This document shows, piece after piece, positions 10,848-21,669 of a stretch of DNA of 64,000 nt (position 1 is the first letter of the stretch; the number at the start of each line of letters is the position of its first letter). The stretch is from Thereva unica (taxonomy: Eukaryota; Arthropoda; Insecta; Diptera; Therevidae): positions 121,001 through 185,000 of the forward strand of contig CATLJY010000002.1 of the NCBI GenBank assembly GCA_949987705.1, read 5' to 3'. The notes beneath the pieces are model-generated. The model made no database searches. It was not told where the DNA came from and saw only the letters and a program-made list of their open reading frames with translations. A program made the position numbers and the translations under genes.

Positions 10848-11248
10848 GAAAACCAAAAACCCCTGCCAATTCATTGGAAAAAACCTTCCTGAAATTATAT
10901 TTTTGTACTTTTATTTTTTTTGAATACACAAACTTTTGTTACATTATCATCATTTCTTTAACATAATAAATATATTTCTCAAATAATATTTCTTCTGTTC
11001 TTCAAATAGATATCTATCAATATATTGGATTTTTTTTTATTTTATACGATACGGATAATAAAACGGTCAAAAATGGTTTGAAACCAAGTAAAATGTCGTA
11101 ATCAAAAAGTTTTTGAAGGTTAGTGACAACAGCGATATTCCCTATAAAATATACATATGTTTTATGATTCAGAAGTAAAAAAAAGAATTTTTGCGATGTG
11201 TGCTGAATTGTTTCATATTTAAAACAATCAAAAACAAAGCATAATTGC
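10848..11248. other. AT-rich interior of the foldback element
   Basis: No coding signal. AATAAA-like hexamers near 10960-10970 could serve as polyadenylation signals for the decayed transposase. Confidence 0.5.
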
Positions 11249-11861
11249 TTTATTTTAAAGTTTTTTGAGGTTAGGAAATATCAGTGATCAGCGCAATGAA
11301 AAGTAATAAATGTTTCTCATCATTCTATGAAAAATTCATGATGGTTAATTTTTTTAAAGAATTTTTTGACGCATAATACTATCAAAAACTACGCAACACT
11401 ACTTTATTTCGAAGATTTTTGAGGTTAGATTCAGCGATATGTTAGACTAAAGTAAAGTGTCGATTCATGTTTTGGTATAAAAAATACACATGATAATTAT
11501 TTTTTAAGAATTTTTTAACGTTCAAAACGGTGCAAAACTACTTTTTTCGAAGTTTATTGAGGTTAGGAAGAATTAGTGATGTGCCCGATCAAAAATAAGC
11601 ATAGATTTGTAATCAGCGATGAAAAATACATTATTTCTGAATTTGAAAGTCCAAAATTATTTTAAATCAAGTAAAACAGCTACCTTAGAGTGATTTTGAC
11701 TAATTGCAGCTGCCATATTGGTCCGCCATTTTGAATTTTGGAAAAAAGCCAGACGGCAAAAGAAAGCCTCCTAACTTAGCTACAGATTGCGCCCATAAAA
11801 CATTTTTTACGACTTATAGAATTTTGGGCAGATCTTTGTTCCGTTTGACAAAGAACGTCCC
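11249..11861 (-). repeat. Right long inverted repeat
   Basis: Reverse complement of 6843-7472. A stretch equivalent to about 15 bp of the left arm near 7075 is missing, and scattered substitutions separate the arms. Confidence 0.88.
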
Positions 11862-12554
11862 CATATATATGGGACATTCCACGTCAAATCGGACAAAATT
11901 TTTCGACCCCCCTCCGTTTTGGCTGAAACTTTTCAGGGACTTTGGACAACTATTTAAGACTACAAAAAATTTTTTTTTAGAATTTTTTCATTAATCTATT
12001 GATCAATAAAAATTAAATGTGTTTTTTCGGGATTTTCTTGAATTTTGACTTTCTTTTTTGATTTTGGCTCTATATCTTTCGTTGGGGCCGACGTTTTTGA
12101 TAGGTTTTACATGTTTTCAGGTCAGAGGGGTTGTTTATAATCAAATTTGCTGAAAAAAATAAACATATTTTCGAATTCAATGTCAAAAGGTCAAAAAATA
12201 GTAAAAAACTTTAAAATTCAATTTCTCAAATACCCCATCATCGAAATGGACGTTAGTGGTCTCAAAATGTTCGGGAAAAGTCACTCTAACACCTCGATAA
12301 AAAATTTCGATGGGCTCTCAAAGATTTCAAAAATTATGAGTATTTGTTTATAATCATTAATGTTTATTGTACCCTTTGACCTGGATATTTTTGAAACGTC
12401 ACCAATTTTCACCAAAACTTGTTTATCGGGTTTTTTTTGGTCGCTGATTACGAATCACGAATCATATGTATTAAGTTTCATGGAAAAAGGTTCATTTTTT
12501 TAATTTTGGTCCGCCATCTTGGCTACCATTTTGAATTTTGAAAATCTGACCACA
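11862..12554. repeat. Second non-coding repeat abutting the foldback element
   Basis: Begins GGGACATTCCACGTCAAATC at 11871, which resembles but does not equal the foldback end. It runs through AT-rich sequence to the phrase GGTCGCTGATTACGAA near 12440 and CCATTTTGAATTTTGAAAAT at 12530. These phrases recur in other repeats of the window (7089, 50530, 57491). No gene is seen; limits are uncertain. Confidence 0.4.
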
Positions 12555-13078
12555 GGAAGGAACCGCTTTGAGTTGGCCAGTCCAGGCGCGGACCTCCAGC
12601 GTTCAATATGTTTCATCAAAGTCCGATCGGCCAGGGCCCTTTGCAGCAAGCTGGACGGTGCCCCAATAGCCGGCTCTGGACCAATGAATTCTAAATCAGA
12701 GCCCTGTTTAGCCAGGCCATCCGCACTTTCATTGCCTTCAAAGCCCCGGTGACCCGGGACCCAGACAAGTGTAATTTGATTGAGAACGCCCAACTCATGA
12801 AGAGCACGTTGGCAGTCCCAAACTAATTTCGACTTGGTCCTACGGGACCTTATCGCTCTAATTGCCGCTTGGCTATCAGAGAAGATAAAAATCCGTTTAT
12901 TTTGGTAGGCCCTTCTTAAGTTCTCATGAGTGCATGCCAGAATAGCGTACACCTCTGCTTGAAAGACAGTTGACAGAGTGCCTAGACTTATATCCTTGCT
13001 GAATCTGGGACTTTCACTCCAGATTCCGGCGCCTACACCTGTCTCCCTTTTTGGAGCCATCCGTGTACCATACTAGCC
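12555..13078 (-). pseudogene. RNase H domain of an I/R1/Jockey-type LINE
   Basis: The domain starts at VWYTDGSK (first catalytic D) near 13078, then an extra base in an A/G run near 13050 shifts the frame. It continues TGVGAGIWSESP, TVFQAEVYAILACTHENL (catalytic E), IFSDSQAAIRAI (catalytic D) and VWVPGHRGFEGNESADGLAK (late H/D region). It ends at ANSKRFLP where repeat sequence takes over. RNase H would remove the RNA strand after target-primed reverse transcription. This copy is a fragment, frameshifted and inverted relative to its own C-terminus. Confidence 0.8.
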
Positions 13079-13386
13079 CGCCCCTAAGACGGCCAAGGAA
13101 TTATTACGGCGCAGTAGGAGTGATGTTAAGACACTTGTTGGCTTAATTACCGGACACTGTGCCCTAAATTACCACTTATGGAAGATAGGAAGGGCGGAGG
13201 ACCCTACATGTAGGCTTTGCCTAGAAGAGGATGAGTCTGCCCTCCATGTTCTCTGTGAGTGCCCTGCAATAGCAAGGAGCAGGGTCTTTCTGTTCGAGAA
13301 GTCCCTGCTCGAACACTCAAGTCTAAGCAACAAACCACTAGGCAGACTGCTGAACTTGTTCAGGCGGTCTGGCCTACAAATATGAG
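13079..13386 (+). pseudogene. C-terminal CCHC-like region of the same LINE
   Basis: Reads TAKELLRRSRSDVKTLVG, LITGHCALNYHL, then CRLCLEEDESALHVLCEC and an ending near LGRLLNLFRRSGLQI before TGA. The C-x2-C...H-x3-C spacing is typical of the region after the RNase H in I/R1/Jockey-type LINEs. The frame is open over about 100 codons. Its strand is opposite to that of the neighbouring RNase H. Confidence 0.75.
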
Positions 13387-13460
13387 GTGTAGGGGTTGTA
13401 GTACAATAGGCCAACTTAATGGCCGCAGTACCTTTGGACCTAATACCTCACACAGGAAAA

Positions 13461-14895
13461 AAAATGATAAGTAAAACACCATAAGCAATATAGTATACTC
13501 AATTTATCATTTGGTCCATGGCGGCCATCTCAAGAGGGCGGATTACCATTTTCTTCACAACTCCTTCGAGATGGGTATCAAATGAAAGAGTATGATAAAT
13601 AGAACACCATAAGCAATATAGTATATTCAATATATCGTTTGGTCCATGGCGGTCATCTCAAGAGGGCGGATTACAATTTTCTTCACCAGTCCTTTGACAT
13701 GGGTATCAAATGAAAGGGCATTATAAGTAGAATGCAGTAGGCTATGTCTTCATATTCCTGGCGGCCATCTCCAGAGGGCGGATTGCTATTTTCTTCACAA
13801 CACCCGAGACATGGGTATCAAATGAAAGGGTATGATAAGTGGAATACATTAAGCAATATAGTATACTCAATATATCGTTTGGTCCATGGCGGCCATTTCA
13901 AGAGGGCGGATTACCATTTTCTTCACAGTTCCCTCGACATGGGTATCAAATGAAAGGGTAGGATAAGTGGAACACCATAAGCACGATAGTGTACTCAATA
14001 CATCGTTTGGTAAATGGCGGCCATCACAAGAGGGTGGGTTACCATTTCCTTCACAGTTCCCTCGACATGGGTATCAAATGAAAGAGTATAAGTGGAACAC
14101 CATAAGCAATACAATATACTCAATTTATTATTTGGTTCATGGCGGCTATCTCAAGAAGGTGGATTACCATCTTCTTCACAGCCCCTTCGAGATGGGTATC
14201 AAATGAGTATGATAAGTGGAACACCATAAGCAATATAGTATACTCAATGTATCGTTTGGTCCATGGCGGCCATCTCCAGAGGGCGGATTACCATTTTCTT
14301 CACATGGGTATCAAATGAGAGGGCATCCCCTCGACATGGGTATCAAATGAGAGGGCATCATAAGTCGAATATAATAAGCTGTCGTTAGATCAATGGCGGC
14401 CTCCTCAAGAGGGCGGGTTACCATTCTCTTCAGAACCCTTTCGACATGAGTATCAAATGAAAGCGTATTATAAGTGGAAGACAATAAGCAATATAGTATA
14501 CTCAATATATCGTTAGATCCAGGGAAGCCACCTCAAGAGGCCGGATTACCATTTACTTCAAAACCCCTTCGACATGGGTAAGAAATGAAAGAGTATGATA
14601 AGTAGAACACCATAAGAAATATAGTATACTCAATATCTCGTTTGGTCCATGGCGACCATCTCAAGAGGGCGGATTACCATTTTCTTCGCAACACCCGAGA
14701 CATTGGTATCAAATGAAACATTATGATAAGTAGAACACCATAAAAAATATAGTATACTCAATATATCGGTTGGTCTATGGCGGCCATCTCAAGTTGGTGG
14801 ATTACCATATTTTTCACAATCCCCCTCGACATGGGTATCAAATTAAAGGGCATGATAAGTAGAATACAATAGGCTACGTCGTTAGGACATGCCAT
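13461..14895. repeat. ~128-bp tandem array, about 11 units
   Basis: The landmark ATGGCGGCCATCTCAAGAGG recurs near 13521, 13649, 13761, 13889, 14017, 14142, 14266, 14396, 14521, 14652 and 14780, so units are 112-130 bp, mostly 124-128. Each also carries GGATTACCATTTTCTTCACA, GACATGGGTATCAAATGAAA and CACCATAAGCAATATAGTAT. Units are diverged with small indels. A reversed fragment of the family lies at 17504-17745. Confidence 0.92.
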
Positions 14896-15754
14896 GAAGA
14901 ATCAAATAAGCTATGTGACTTAATTCAAAATTTAATATGGACACCAGTAACATAATGGAAATTAATACGGTAAATTTTTGAAAGTAAAATGAAAGATAAA
15001 AGTTTTAGATAATTATGATTTAATTTATAGATGTTTTTATATGAAGAAATTAAAGACAATCAAAAGCCATCTAAATGCTTTTCAGTAAAAGAGTAGTGAG
15101 TAGAGTACTCACGAGTGGAAATAGAATGATCAGAAAAGAGACGCAGCTATTATTGAAATAAAAATCATATAAAATAAATTTAGCTTACTCCTTCATTTTA
15201 ATTTTCAGGAATTTCAAAATTAAACCGATTGGTATATTATTAGTAGATTTAGGTAACAATTTTCCGCATGTATCCGTCATAATATCATCAAGATGTTAAA
15301 AATTGATTGCAAAATGTCACATACAAGACTAAAAAGCAGAAAATAATTATATAGATAAAAAAAAACTTTTTAATATAGCACGTTTTTATAACGAACTCAA
15401 AAGTATAAAATAATTTAGACCTTTTTTTCTTTTTTGCTTTGAATTTGTTAATATTATTTTTGAAGTGAATAAATTTTATATTTTTGAATTGCGTACATAA
15501 AGGTGTCTCGAAATAATCCAAAAATAACAAACTTCAATCACTTATCTAGATGCTATTGAACGAAACTTTTCAAAATTGCTTGTGTTAACTTTATATTGAT
15601 GCTCACTGTATAAAAAACTTTAGAGTTGGCTATAAAAATATGTTACCTACAACTTTTTTTAAAATTCGAGGTTAATCATCGGAAAACTTTTATACTACGT
15701 GCACAGCAGATACCTAACCAATTTTATTCAGAATATGTCTTGTGCGCGTAGATT
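14896..15754. other. AT-rich spacer
   Basis: Very AT-rich with runs of A and T. The minus-strand frame at 15288-15530 is low-complexity and rich in F, I and K; I treat it as chance. Confidence 0.5.
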
Positions 15755-16300
15755 TTGACGTTCTCGGATAATTGGCCCCCTGAAATTGCTCCATGGCGAA
15801 CATGGCTTGAGACGAAGATTGCCAACATTTTAAGACGACACTACAGATTTAATCCTAAAAAGCACAGTTTCTGCTTCCCGTTTTCGTGTTTCGTCGTTTC
15901 CGGTCTTACCGCCCTCACGGCACTGGTTAACAATCCACGGTACCGCTTGTTTATAAACGATGCTATATGTTTCACTTGTAAGTATTACAATGTTTGTGGC
16001 ATTACTGAGTTGAGTCGATTGAGTTGAGTTGATATTTTCGAAATCGTCATAAATGTCGCTCATCAAAATTTCCTCATCTATTACGAACTTTCAAACAACA
16101 TCCAGCAGCTCACTGTCTTCATTCTCATTAATCTCAGAACATTTTCTATTGCATATCCTATGTTGAGGAGAATAGTACTGAATTCTGAGTTTTCCGATTG
16201 CGTTCTCATCTTTTGCTTTATATGAAGTTTTCCAATATGTCCCTAAATGAGTGATCATTTCAGACATGCATAAATATCTTCGGCCCACATATTTGTCCGG
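15755..16300. other. Unassigned moderately GC-richer block
   Basis: Overlapping frames of 60-90 codons exist on both strands (for example minus 15830-16066 and 16091-16288). None shows a motif I recognise, and none has a plausible promoter or splice context. The base composition differs from the flanks, so it may be decayed mobile DNA. Confidence 0.3.
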
Positions 16301-16965
16301 ACTGCCGGCAACATTTGCCCGGTATTTATGCCAATAAAGCAGTTACTCCCCAAAATAATTGGTTTTTACATCTTAAATCTCGCGGTGTTCTGTTAATAGA
16401 TACTTTATTTGCCATAGTACACTCATCTCATTCCCAGACAAGCATCATGCAGTCCTTGTAAAACTTCAGATTTTTTCCAAGCAGATTTTAGATTTGTTCC
16501 ACGCAGAATTTTCCATATGATCTTCTTCGATCGGTATCTTAAGCATAGAATGAGCTGTTCTTCCTGATGTGAGTAAAATTGCCGAAATCTCTGCTACTGT
16601 CCTGATCTCATATTGACAAAATAACCGACCTTTCGAAATGTTAAAAAGCGTGAGACTTTACCTATATTCTTATTTTATTATTACTGCAACTTTTCGCTAG
16701 CGCCCCATATATCATACTGGCTTGAGCAAAAAAGTTTTCATTCAACATAATTTTGTACACTTTAGTCCATTTCTAAACAAAAGCATATTTTTAAGTTTTT
16801 TAAACTATATTTTTAGTTTTCTAACTTTTAGTTTATTATATGTCTTCCGTTATTTTGTGGTGACCTATATTTAAAATGAGGTTACCCAGCTTACTGTACT
16901 CTATTCATTATACACTTTTATTTGGTATTCATACCGAGAGCGTGTTAAGAAAAGATAGTAAGTAA
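16301..16965. other. Non-coding spacer
   Basis: No protein-like frame or clear repeat is visible. Confidence 0.4.
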
Positions 16966-17503
16966 TTTTTTTTTTTGTGGCAAGATGAAGCTTAGGCGTC
17001 ACCCTTTGTACCACTAGTCCGTCATGTCTTGCAAATCATGGTGCAATGTATAGTAGTAAGCTTGATCTGAAGGAAAGATGAGATAGGATAGGTTAGGGGT
17101 CTGGAGGGTGCATGAGTAGATGTCGATGAACCTTGCGTTTGAACTCTGAGATGTTATATGAGCTCGGAAACACCGACTGCGGAAGAGAGTTACAAAATCG
17201 AGTTGTTCTATTTATAAACGAACTGCTAAAACGTAATGTGCGTGAAGGGGAGGGCTGAAGGGTGAAGGGGTGAGCCGAGTTGGCTAGTCTTGTGTTGCGG
17301 GAGAAAAATTGCCGTGTAGGCAGGAGGTTTTTGATTTCAGTGGAGCAGTCGCTATGAAAATAGCGGTAAAACTTTCTGAGCGCTGCTACATTCCTACGGT
17401 GGCTTAAAGGATCAATGCAAAGGGTGCTATCGACAATGAGTTTGATGGCGCGGTTTTGCACCTTGTCTAGCCAAGCCAAGATGGCTTTAGGGGCGCCCGC
17501 CAA
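16966..17503 (-). pseudogene. Jockey/CR1-like LINE copy 2, 3' fragment
   Basis: The poly-A is at 16966-16976 (as T on the plus strand), followed by the shared 3' UTR and a 136-codon C-terminal frame (17093-17503). It reads AGAPKAILAWLDKVQNRAIK, PLSHRRNVAALRKFYRYFHS and NRTTRFCNSL, colinear with the end of the copy at 7611-9914. Truncation is at the equivalent of the LVWGGAP region, so no catalytic part remains. It interrupts a reversed 128-bp-type repeat. Confidence 0.85.
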
Positions 17504-17745
17504 AGGTGGTTTGTGTTGGCTTCCATTTTGAATTTGGAATTATGCCACCCAGGTAATAGTATTCTACTTGTCATATCCTTTAATTTGATACCCATACCGA
17601 TCGTGATGTAAATAAAAAAGTAATCCGCCCTCTGTGTTGGCCGCCATTTTGTTCCGGCCACCATTTTGAATTTGGAATAGCACCAAATAGGTAATTATAA
17701 TATACTTATCATTTGATACCCATGTCGGCGGTCAGCGAGCACAAT
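17504..17745 (-). repeat. Reversed fragment of the 128-bp family
   Basis: Contains TTTGATACCCAT, AGTAATCCGCCCTC and TGGCCGCCATTTTG, the complements of landmarks in the 13.5-14.9 kb array. About two partial units are present. Confidence 0.65.
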
Positions 17746-18110
17746 TGCGAAATTCGGCCGCTATCTTGAAACAGCCATCTCGATTTTTTATAAAATGGTC
17801 AGATTGCATTGTCACTTGAACTGTACATGTGTGCAAAATTTGAAGCTGATCGGTTATATGGAAGTGGGTCAAAAACAATTTTCAAGATTTGTCTACAAAG
17901 ATACATCTATACATACATACAGGTAGAGCTAATATATAATGCATATAAATAGCCTAAAACATACCCGCCAAAATACTGAATCTTCCAGTGAAAGTCCCAT
18001 CCCAATTAGATTAGCCGTTTCCGAGATTAGCCCGAACAAACAGACAGAAATACAGACATACAGACAGACAAAAATTTTAAAAATGCGTGATTTCGTTTTA
18101 AAATCATGTA
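17746..18110 (+). repeat. Dispersed repeat tail with CAGACA tract
   Basis: Begins with AATTCGGCCGCTATCTTGAA-type sequence and ends near 18040-18080 with imperfect CAGACAGA repeats then AAAAATTTTAAAAATGC. The layout is like the tail at 2290-2370 and suggests the 3' end of another non-autonomous element. Confidence 0.45.
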
Positions 18111-18464
18111 AATAACCATATAAAATTTAAAAAAAAAACTATTATTTTGAAATCACAGGCAGACACTTCAATTATATTTATATAGATTATTGCAAATGCA
18201 AAATAGACCACAAATTACAGTAGAGAAACAAAAGCAAAAACTCTAGGAAAGTAGAAAGTGGACGCAAATGGATCCTTTCAAAACAATTGTGAAGGGCAGC
18301 AAAATTAAAATAACTGTGTTTTAAGTGTGTAAATTATAGACAAAAACTTGACTCCCTGAGAATAAAATAACTCACAAAAATTAATAATTTTTTATCATTT
18401 TTGCTTGTTGTTCACCTTTTGCAATTGCCTTTTCGCCCTTCCAAACGCGAGTGTCGACTAGTGA
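18111..18464. other. AT-rich spacer
   Basis: Nothing coding is visible. Confidence 0.4.
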
Positions 18465-18645
18465 TAGCAAGACTGGTCCTGCACATTTAGCAAGACCAAG
18501 ACAAAACTGTAAGATGTTTTGCTCATCACTGTAACATTTTTGGCACTTGGTGATGAGCAAAAAGTCTTGCTAACTTGATCTTGCAGTGCTGTCTTGTCTT
18601 TTCCTGGCTTGTCTTGGACTTGCTTTGATCTGGCTAAATATGCAA
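18465..18645. repeat. CAAGAC/GTCTTG hairpin repeat, copy 2
   Basis: TTTTGCTCATCAC at 18517-18529 is followed 20 bp later by its exact complement at 18550-18562. CAAGAC words lie outside the left arm and GTCTTG words outside the right arm. The right half matches the copy at 4157-4262. Confidence 0.65.
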
Positions 18646-19381
18646 TATCAGGGGTGGTAGCACGTAGGTTGTTCCCATCGACAAGAGGTTTCAATCAAGA
18701 TTTTTGTATGAAAAGTTCGATTGAAACAACTTACCACGTCAAATATGCTGCTTGACCACCGCATCGAACGAGAACTGGTCTTCGTTTGTCCGTTTTCTTC
18801 GCCTCTTCGGGATAGCTTGTCGAGTGATTCTGCCAAAAGAATGATGACTGCCCGCAAAGCTAATAACAAGGGCGTGCCTACATAAGATCTGTTCAATTCT
18901 AGGCTACACAATGTAACCTTAAGTTCGGCCTCGAATAAAGAGCCCACCGTTCAGTATCTATATTCAATGTTCTGAAAGAACTTATTCTTACCACAACATT
19001 TTTTTTGTCAAAGATTTTTTGTAATTTCAATATCCTGAAGGAGCCCTCAAAAATATTTTAGCCGCATGCAATGCAAGGTGATGTGGTGGGCGTGGTTATG
19101 CCTCCTAAAACAGGTGCAGGCAGGTGAACAAGGTAAAGACAACACCTAAGCCTATTATTAATAAGTTAGGCTGGCGGGATGCCTCATTAGGGCTACCTCT
19201 AAGGAGATATGAGTATTTTTAATCTTCAAAACGGCGATATCTAATGAATGGAAATTCGTACGAATTGCTCCCACCGATCTTTGGTGAAATTTGACTTTTC
19301 ATTCATTTCCGATTTATGTGGTTTCTATGTCTATTTTCACTGACCTATATTTTAAGTCTAACTGACACGATGTGATCTACT
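18646..19381. other. Unassigned sequence before the old BEL element
   Basis: Frames of up to 99 codons exist on the minus strand (18648-18947), without recognisable motifs. No clear repeat ends were found. Confidence 0.3.
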
Positions 19382-19571
19382 TAGTTCGTTTGCAATTCAA
19401 TCTAAATTTAAAGGCCCGGACTAAACGATTTGTAATATTTATTCCACCGTATCGGTATACATTTTGATGAGAACTCAAAATTAAAACAATAGAATCTTTT
19501 TCCAATTTAATTTGTCTGGTTGCTATGGCGACAGCTAACAAGCTAGCTGAGTGGTGTAGCATTTTTTAACA
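19382..19571 (-). repeat. 3' LTR of the old BEL/Pao element
   Basis: About 190 bp, matching 24187-24377 with scattered substitutions and small indels; clearly more diverged than the LTR pairs at 25-42 kb. No matching target duplication was found. Confidence 0.75.
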
Positions 19572-19573
19572 TC

Positions 19574-20079
19574 CTCCTTCCGGCGCGGCGATTTAAAATC
19601 TCCATGTATCCCGAGTGGGTATATTACCTGCATAGCTCGCCTCAATAACTTTCCTGAAGGCATCTGAATTTCACAAGCTCGCACCCTACCATTCCGTCCT
19701 GGGAACAGGGTTATGATTTTGCCGAGTTTACAATTCAATTCACTGGCGTTTAATTTCTGATATAGTTTATAAATTTCATAGTAGGCTCGTTTGAACGTTT
19801 TGGCATTATCCGAGTATATTATTCTTGGAGTACCTCTCCTCGCAATGAATTTCCTTAGAGCATTTAAACAGGTTGCAGTCTTGAGACTTTTACAAGCTCT
19901 AAATGAACCGCGCGAATGCAGGCGCACGTAAACAATAGAAGATAAGTTTTTTTCATTCGACCGCCCTCGCTCACATACGCTTCTGCACCATAAGCCCTAG
20001 GACAGCCATCAGAAAATATGTGTATTTTTACATCGTCTTTAACGATTGATTCACAGGTGAACACCTCCGAACTTAACAC
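19574..20079 (-). pseudogene. BEL/Pao RNase H and integrase remnants
   Basis: From 20079 downward: IHIFSDGCPRAYGAEAYVS (start of RNase H), then an abrupt join to KKTYLLLFTCACIRAVHLEL (integrase core around its first Asp). The next frame has LRKFIARRGTPRIIYSDNAK (second Asp) joined directly to CKLGKIITLFPGRNGRVRAC and LRRAMQVIYPL (integrase C-terminus). Two internal deletions and a frame change are therefore visible. The order agrees with BEL/Pao. Confidence 0.75.
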
Positions 20080-20094
20080 TTAACTATACCAAGT

Positions 20095-20346
20095 GTCGGA
20101 TCTTAGCAATCATCATCTTTGCCAAGTTGAACTTACATCAGTAGGTAGGATGTCATCCCATGTCGGTTTAATTTTCCAGATGTCTTGTAAAAGTAGTTTT
20201 ACCCTCAATCTAAAGGGGGATAACATACCTAGAGGGTCAAAAATTGTTGCCATAATCGCACGTTTCTTTTCGTTGGGGGTAAACTTCGGCCGACTAATGA
20301 TAACACGGTTTTTAAGTCAACCTGGATTGCAGCAGACATTAGGTTC
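20095..20346 (-). pseudogene. BEL/Pao RT connection region
   Basis: Read downward from about 20346: KWNLMSAAIQ, KPRFTPNEKK-like sequence, then ATIFDPLGMLSPFRLRVKLL and DIWKIKPTWDD. This is the conserved FDPLG region after the BEL reverse transcriptase. It joins the RT at 21670 once the LINE between them is removed. Confidence 0.72.
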
Positions 20347-20348
20347 CA

Positions 20349-21668
20349 TTTTTTTTTTTTTTTTTTTTTTGATGTGATAGTCTAAGCTCAGGTGTCACCC
20401 TTTGTACTACTAGTACGTCATGTCGTTTAGGTCATGGTGCAATGTCCAGTAGTAAGCTTAGCTCGAAAGATAGAGAGAAGGACATAATAGGTTAGGGGGA
20501 GTCAAGGGGGTGTTGCAGAAAGTGGCGATGAACCTTGCGTTTGAACTCTTGGATGTTGTATGAGTTCGGGAATACCGTCTTTGGAAGGTTGTTCCACAGA
20601 CGAGTGGTTCTTGTTATAAACGAATTTCCAGATCGGAGTGTGCGCGAAGATAAGGGCTGTAAACTGAGGGGGTGAGCCGAGCGGGCAAGTCTTGTGTTGC
20701 GGGAAAAATGTTGCCGTGGAGGCCTAAGGTTACTTATTTCAGTGGAGCAATCATTATGAAAAAAAACGATAAAATTTTGCTAGAGCTGCAACATTCCTAC
20801 GGTGGCTTAATGGGTCAATTGAAGAGCAAATGGCGCTGTCACCAATAAGTTTGAGAGCACGGTTTTGCACCTTGTCCAGCCAAGCTAAGATGGTTCTTGG
20901 GGCCCCGGCCCAGATATACGAGTTGTATTCAAGACGGGGACGAATGTAGGACTTGTATATTATAGCCCTGGCAGACGGCTGAAGGAGAAATTTGCACCTT
21001 TTGAGGAATCCTAGACACTGGGATGCTTGTTTAGCACTTTGGAATATGTGGTTATTCCAGCGCAGATCTTCAGCTAATGTTACGCCTAGGATGTTTAGAG
21101 AGGGTTCTGCCGTTACGGTCTTGTTGTCCACTGAAATAGAAAGCGGTTCGGTGCAAGTTTTATTGGAGATGAGACAGTACTTCGTTTTAGATGCATTGAA
21201 TTCGACACGGTTCTTGCGGCCCCATTCAAGAATTCGTTCGATGTCCCTGTTGATTGAATTGGTCAACAGTTGGCGATGATGTAGACAAGGTCTGGCACGC
21301 GCTTGTGTTACATTATCAAAACCATAGGAGTAACGTAGAGTACCGTCATCAGCAAAGCTGTGGAGTGAGTTAGAGGGGACTGAGAGCAGGTCATTTATAA
21401 AAACTAGGAAGAGAACTGGTGATAGAATTGAGCCCTGGGGAACACCTGCGGAGATGTGGTGGGGGTCGGATTCGACGCCATCCAATACTACCTTGATTGA
21501 ACGGCCTGAAAGGAAGCTCTCAATCCAGTTCTTCAGAACAGAGTCAATACCAATAGCTTGGAGTTTAGCCAACAGAGCGGGATGCCATACTCTGTCAAAA
21601 GCCTTGGAGATATCCAGAGCAATCAGACCAGATTCACCAAATCGGTGTATACTTCGGCTGAGGTGCTC
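20349..21668 (-). mobile_element. Jockey/CR1-like LINE copy 3 nested in the BEL element
   Basis: The poly-A (T on plus) is at about 20349-20370, then the shared 3' UTR, then RT coding sequence. It contains LDISKAFDRVWH, AGVPQGSILSPVLF and FADDGTLRYSY, colinear with copy 1. One extra base in a T-run near 20757 breaks the frame at KFYRFF. 5' truncation falls at LEHLSRS, where BEL sequence (KVLGIK) begins, so BEL and LINE codons fuse into one chance reading frame at 21671. Confidence 0.85.
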
Positions 21669-21669
21669 C

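Larger units (their letters stand above)
6843..11861 (+). mobile_element. Foldback-like DNA element with ~620-bp inverted repeats
   Basis: The left arm (6843-7472) is repeated in reverse complement at 11249-11861, roughly 94 percent identical by eye with a few small indels. Both ends start GGGACGTTCTTTGTCAAACG. The arms contain internal modules built around CTTCCTAACCTCAA and AAGTAGT.TTGC, so they are partly tandem in structure. Between the arms lie a decayed transposase-like gene (10131-10847) and a later LINE insertion (about 7604-10053). Without the LINE the element would be about 2.6 kb. The superfamily is not established. ATATAT sequence adjoins both ends, so a target duplication cannot be read. 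Confidence 0.8.
12555..13460. mobile_element. LINE fragment with 5' inversion (twin-priming structure)
   Basis: The minus strand at 12555-13078 encodes a ribonuclease H domain. The plus strand at 13079-13386 encodes the region that normally follows it, with a short A-run at about 13457-13465. The N-terminal side of the RNase H abuts the C-terminal piece, and the two broken ends (SKRFLP and TAKELLRRS) fall within a few codons of each other in the uninverted order. That is the arrangement expected when the 5' part of one insertion is inverted by twin priming. Confidence 0.72.

Noticed and set aside
13461..14895. CRISPR array
   Set aside because: Units are tandem and wholly similar, with no unique spacers; the sequence is eukaryotic.
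18648..18947. A 99-codon minus-strand frame
   Set aside because: No recognisable domain, start context or splice structure; left as unassigned sequence.
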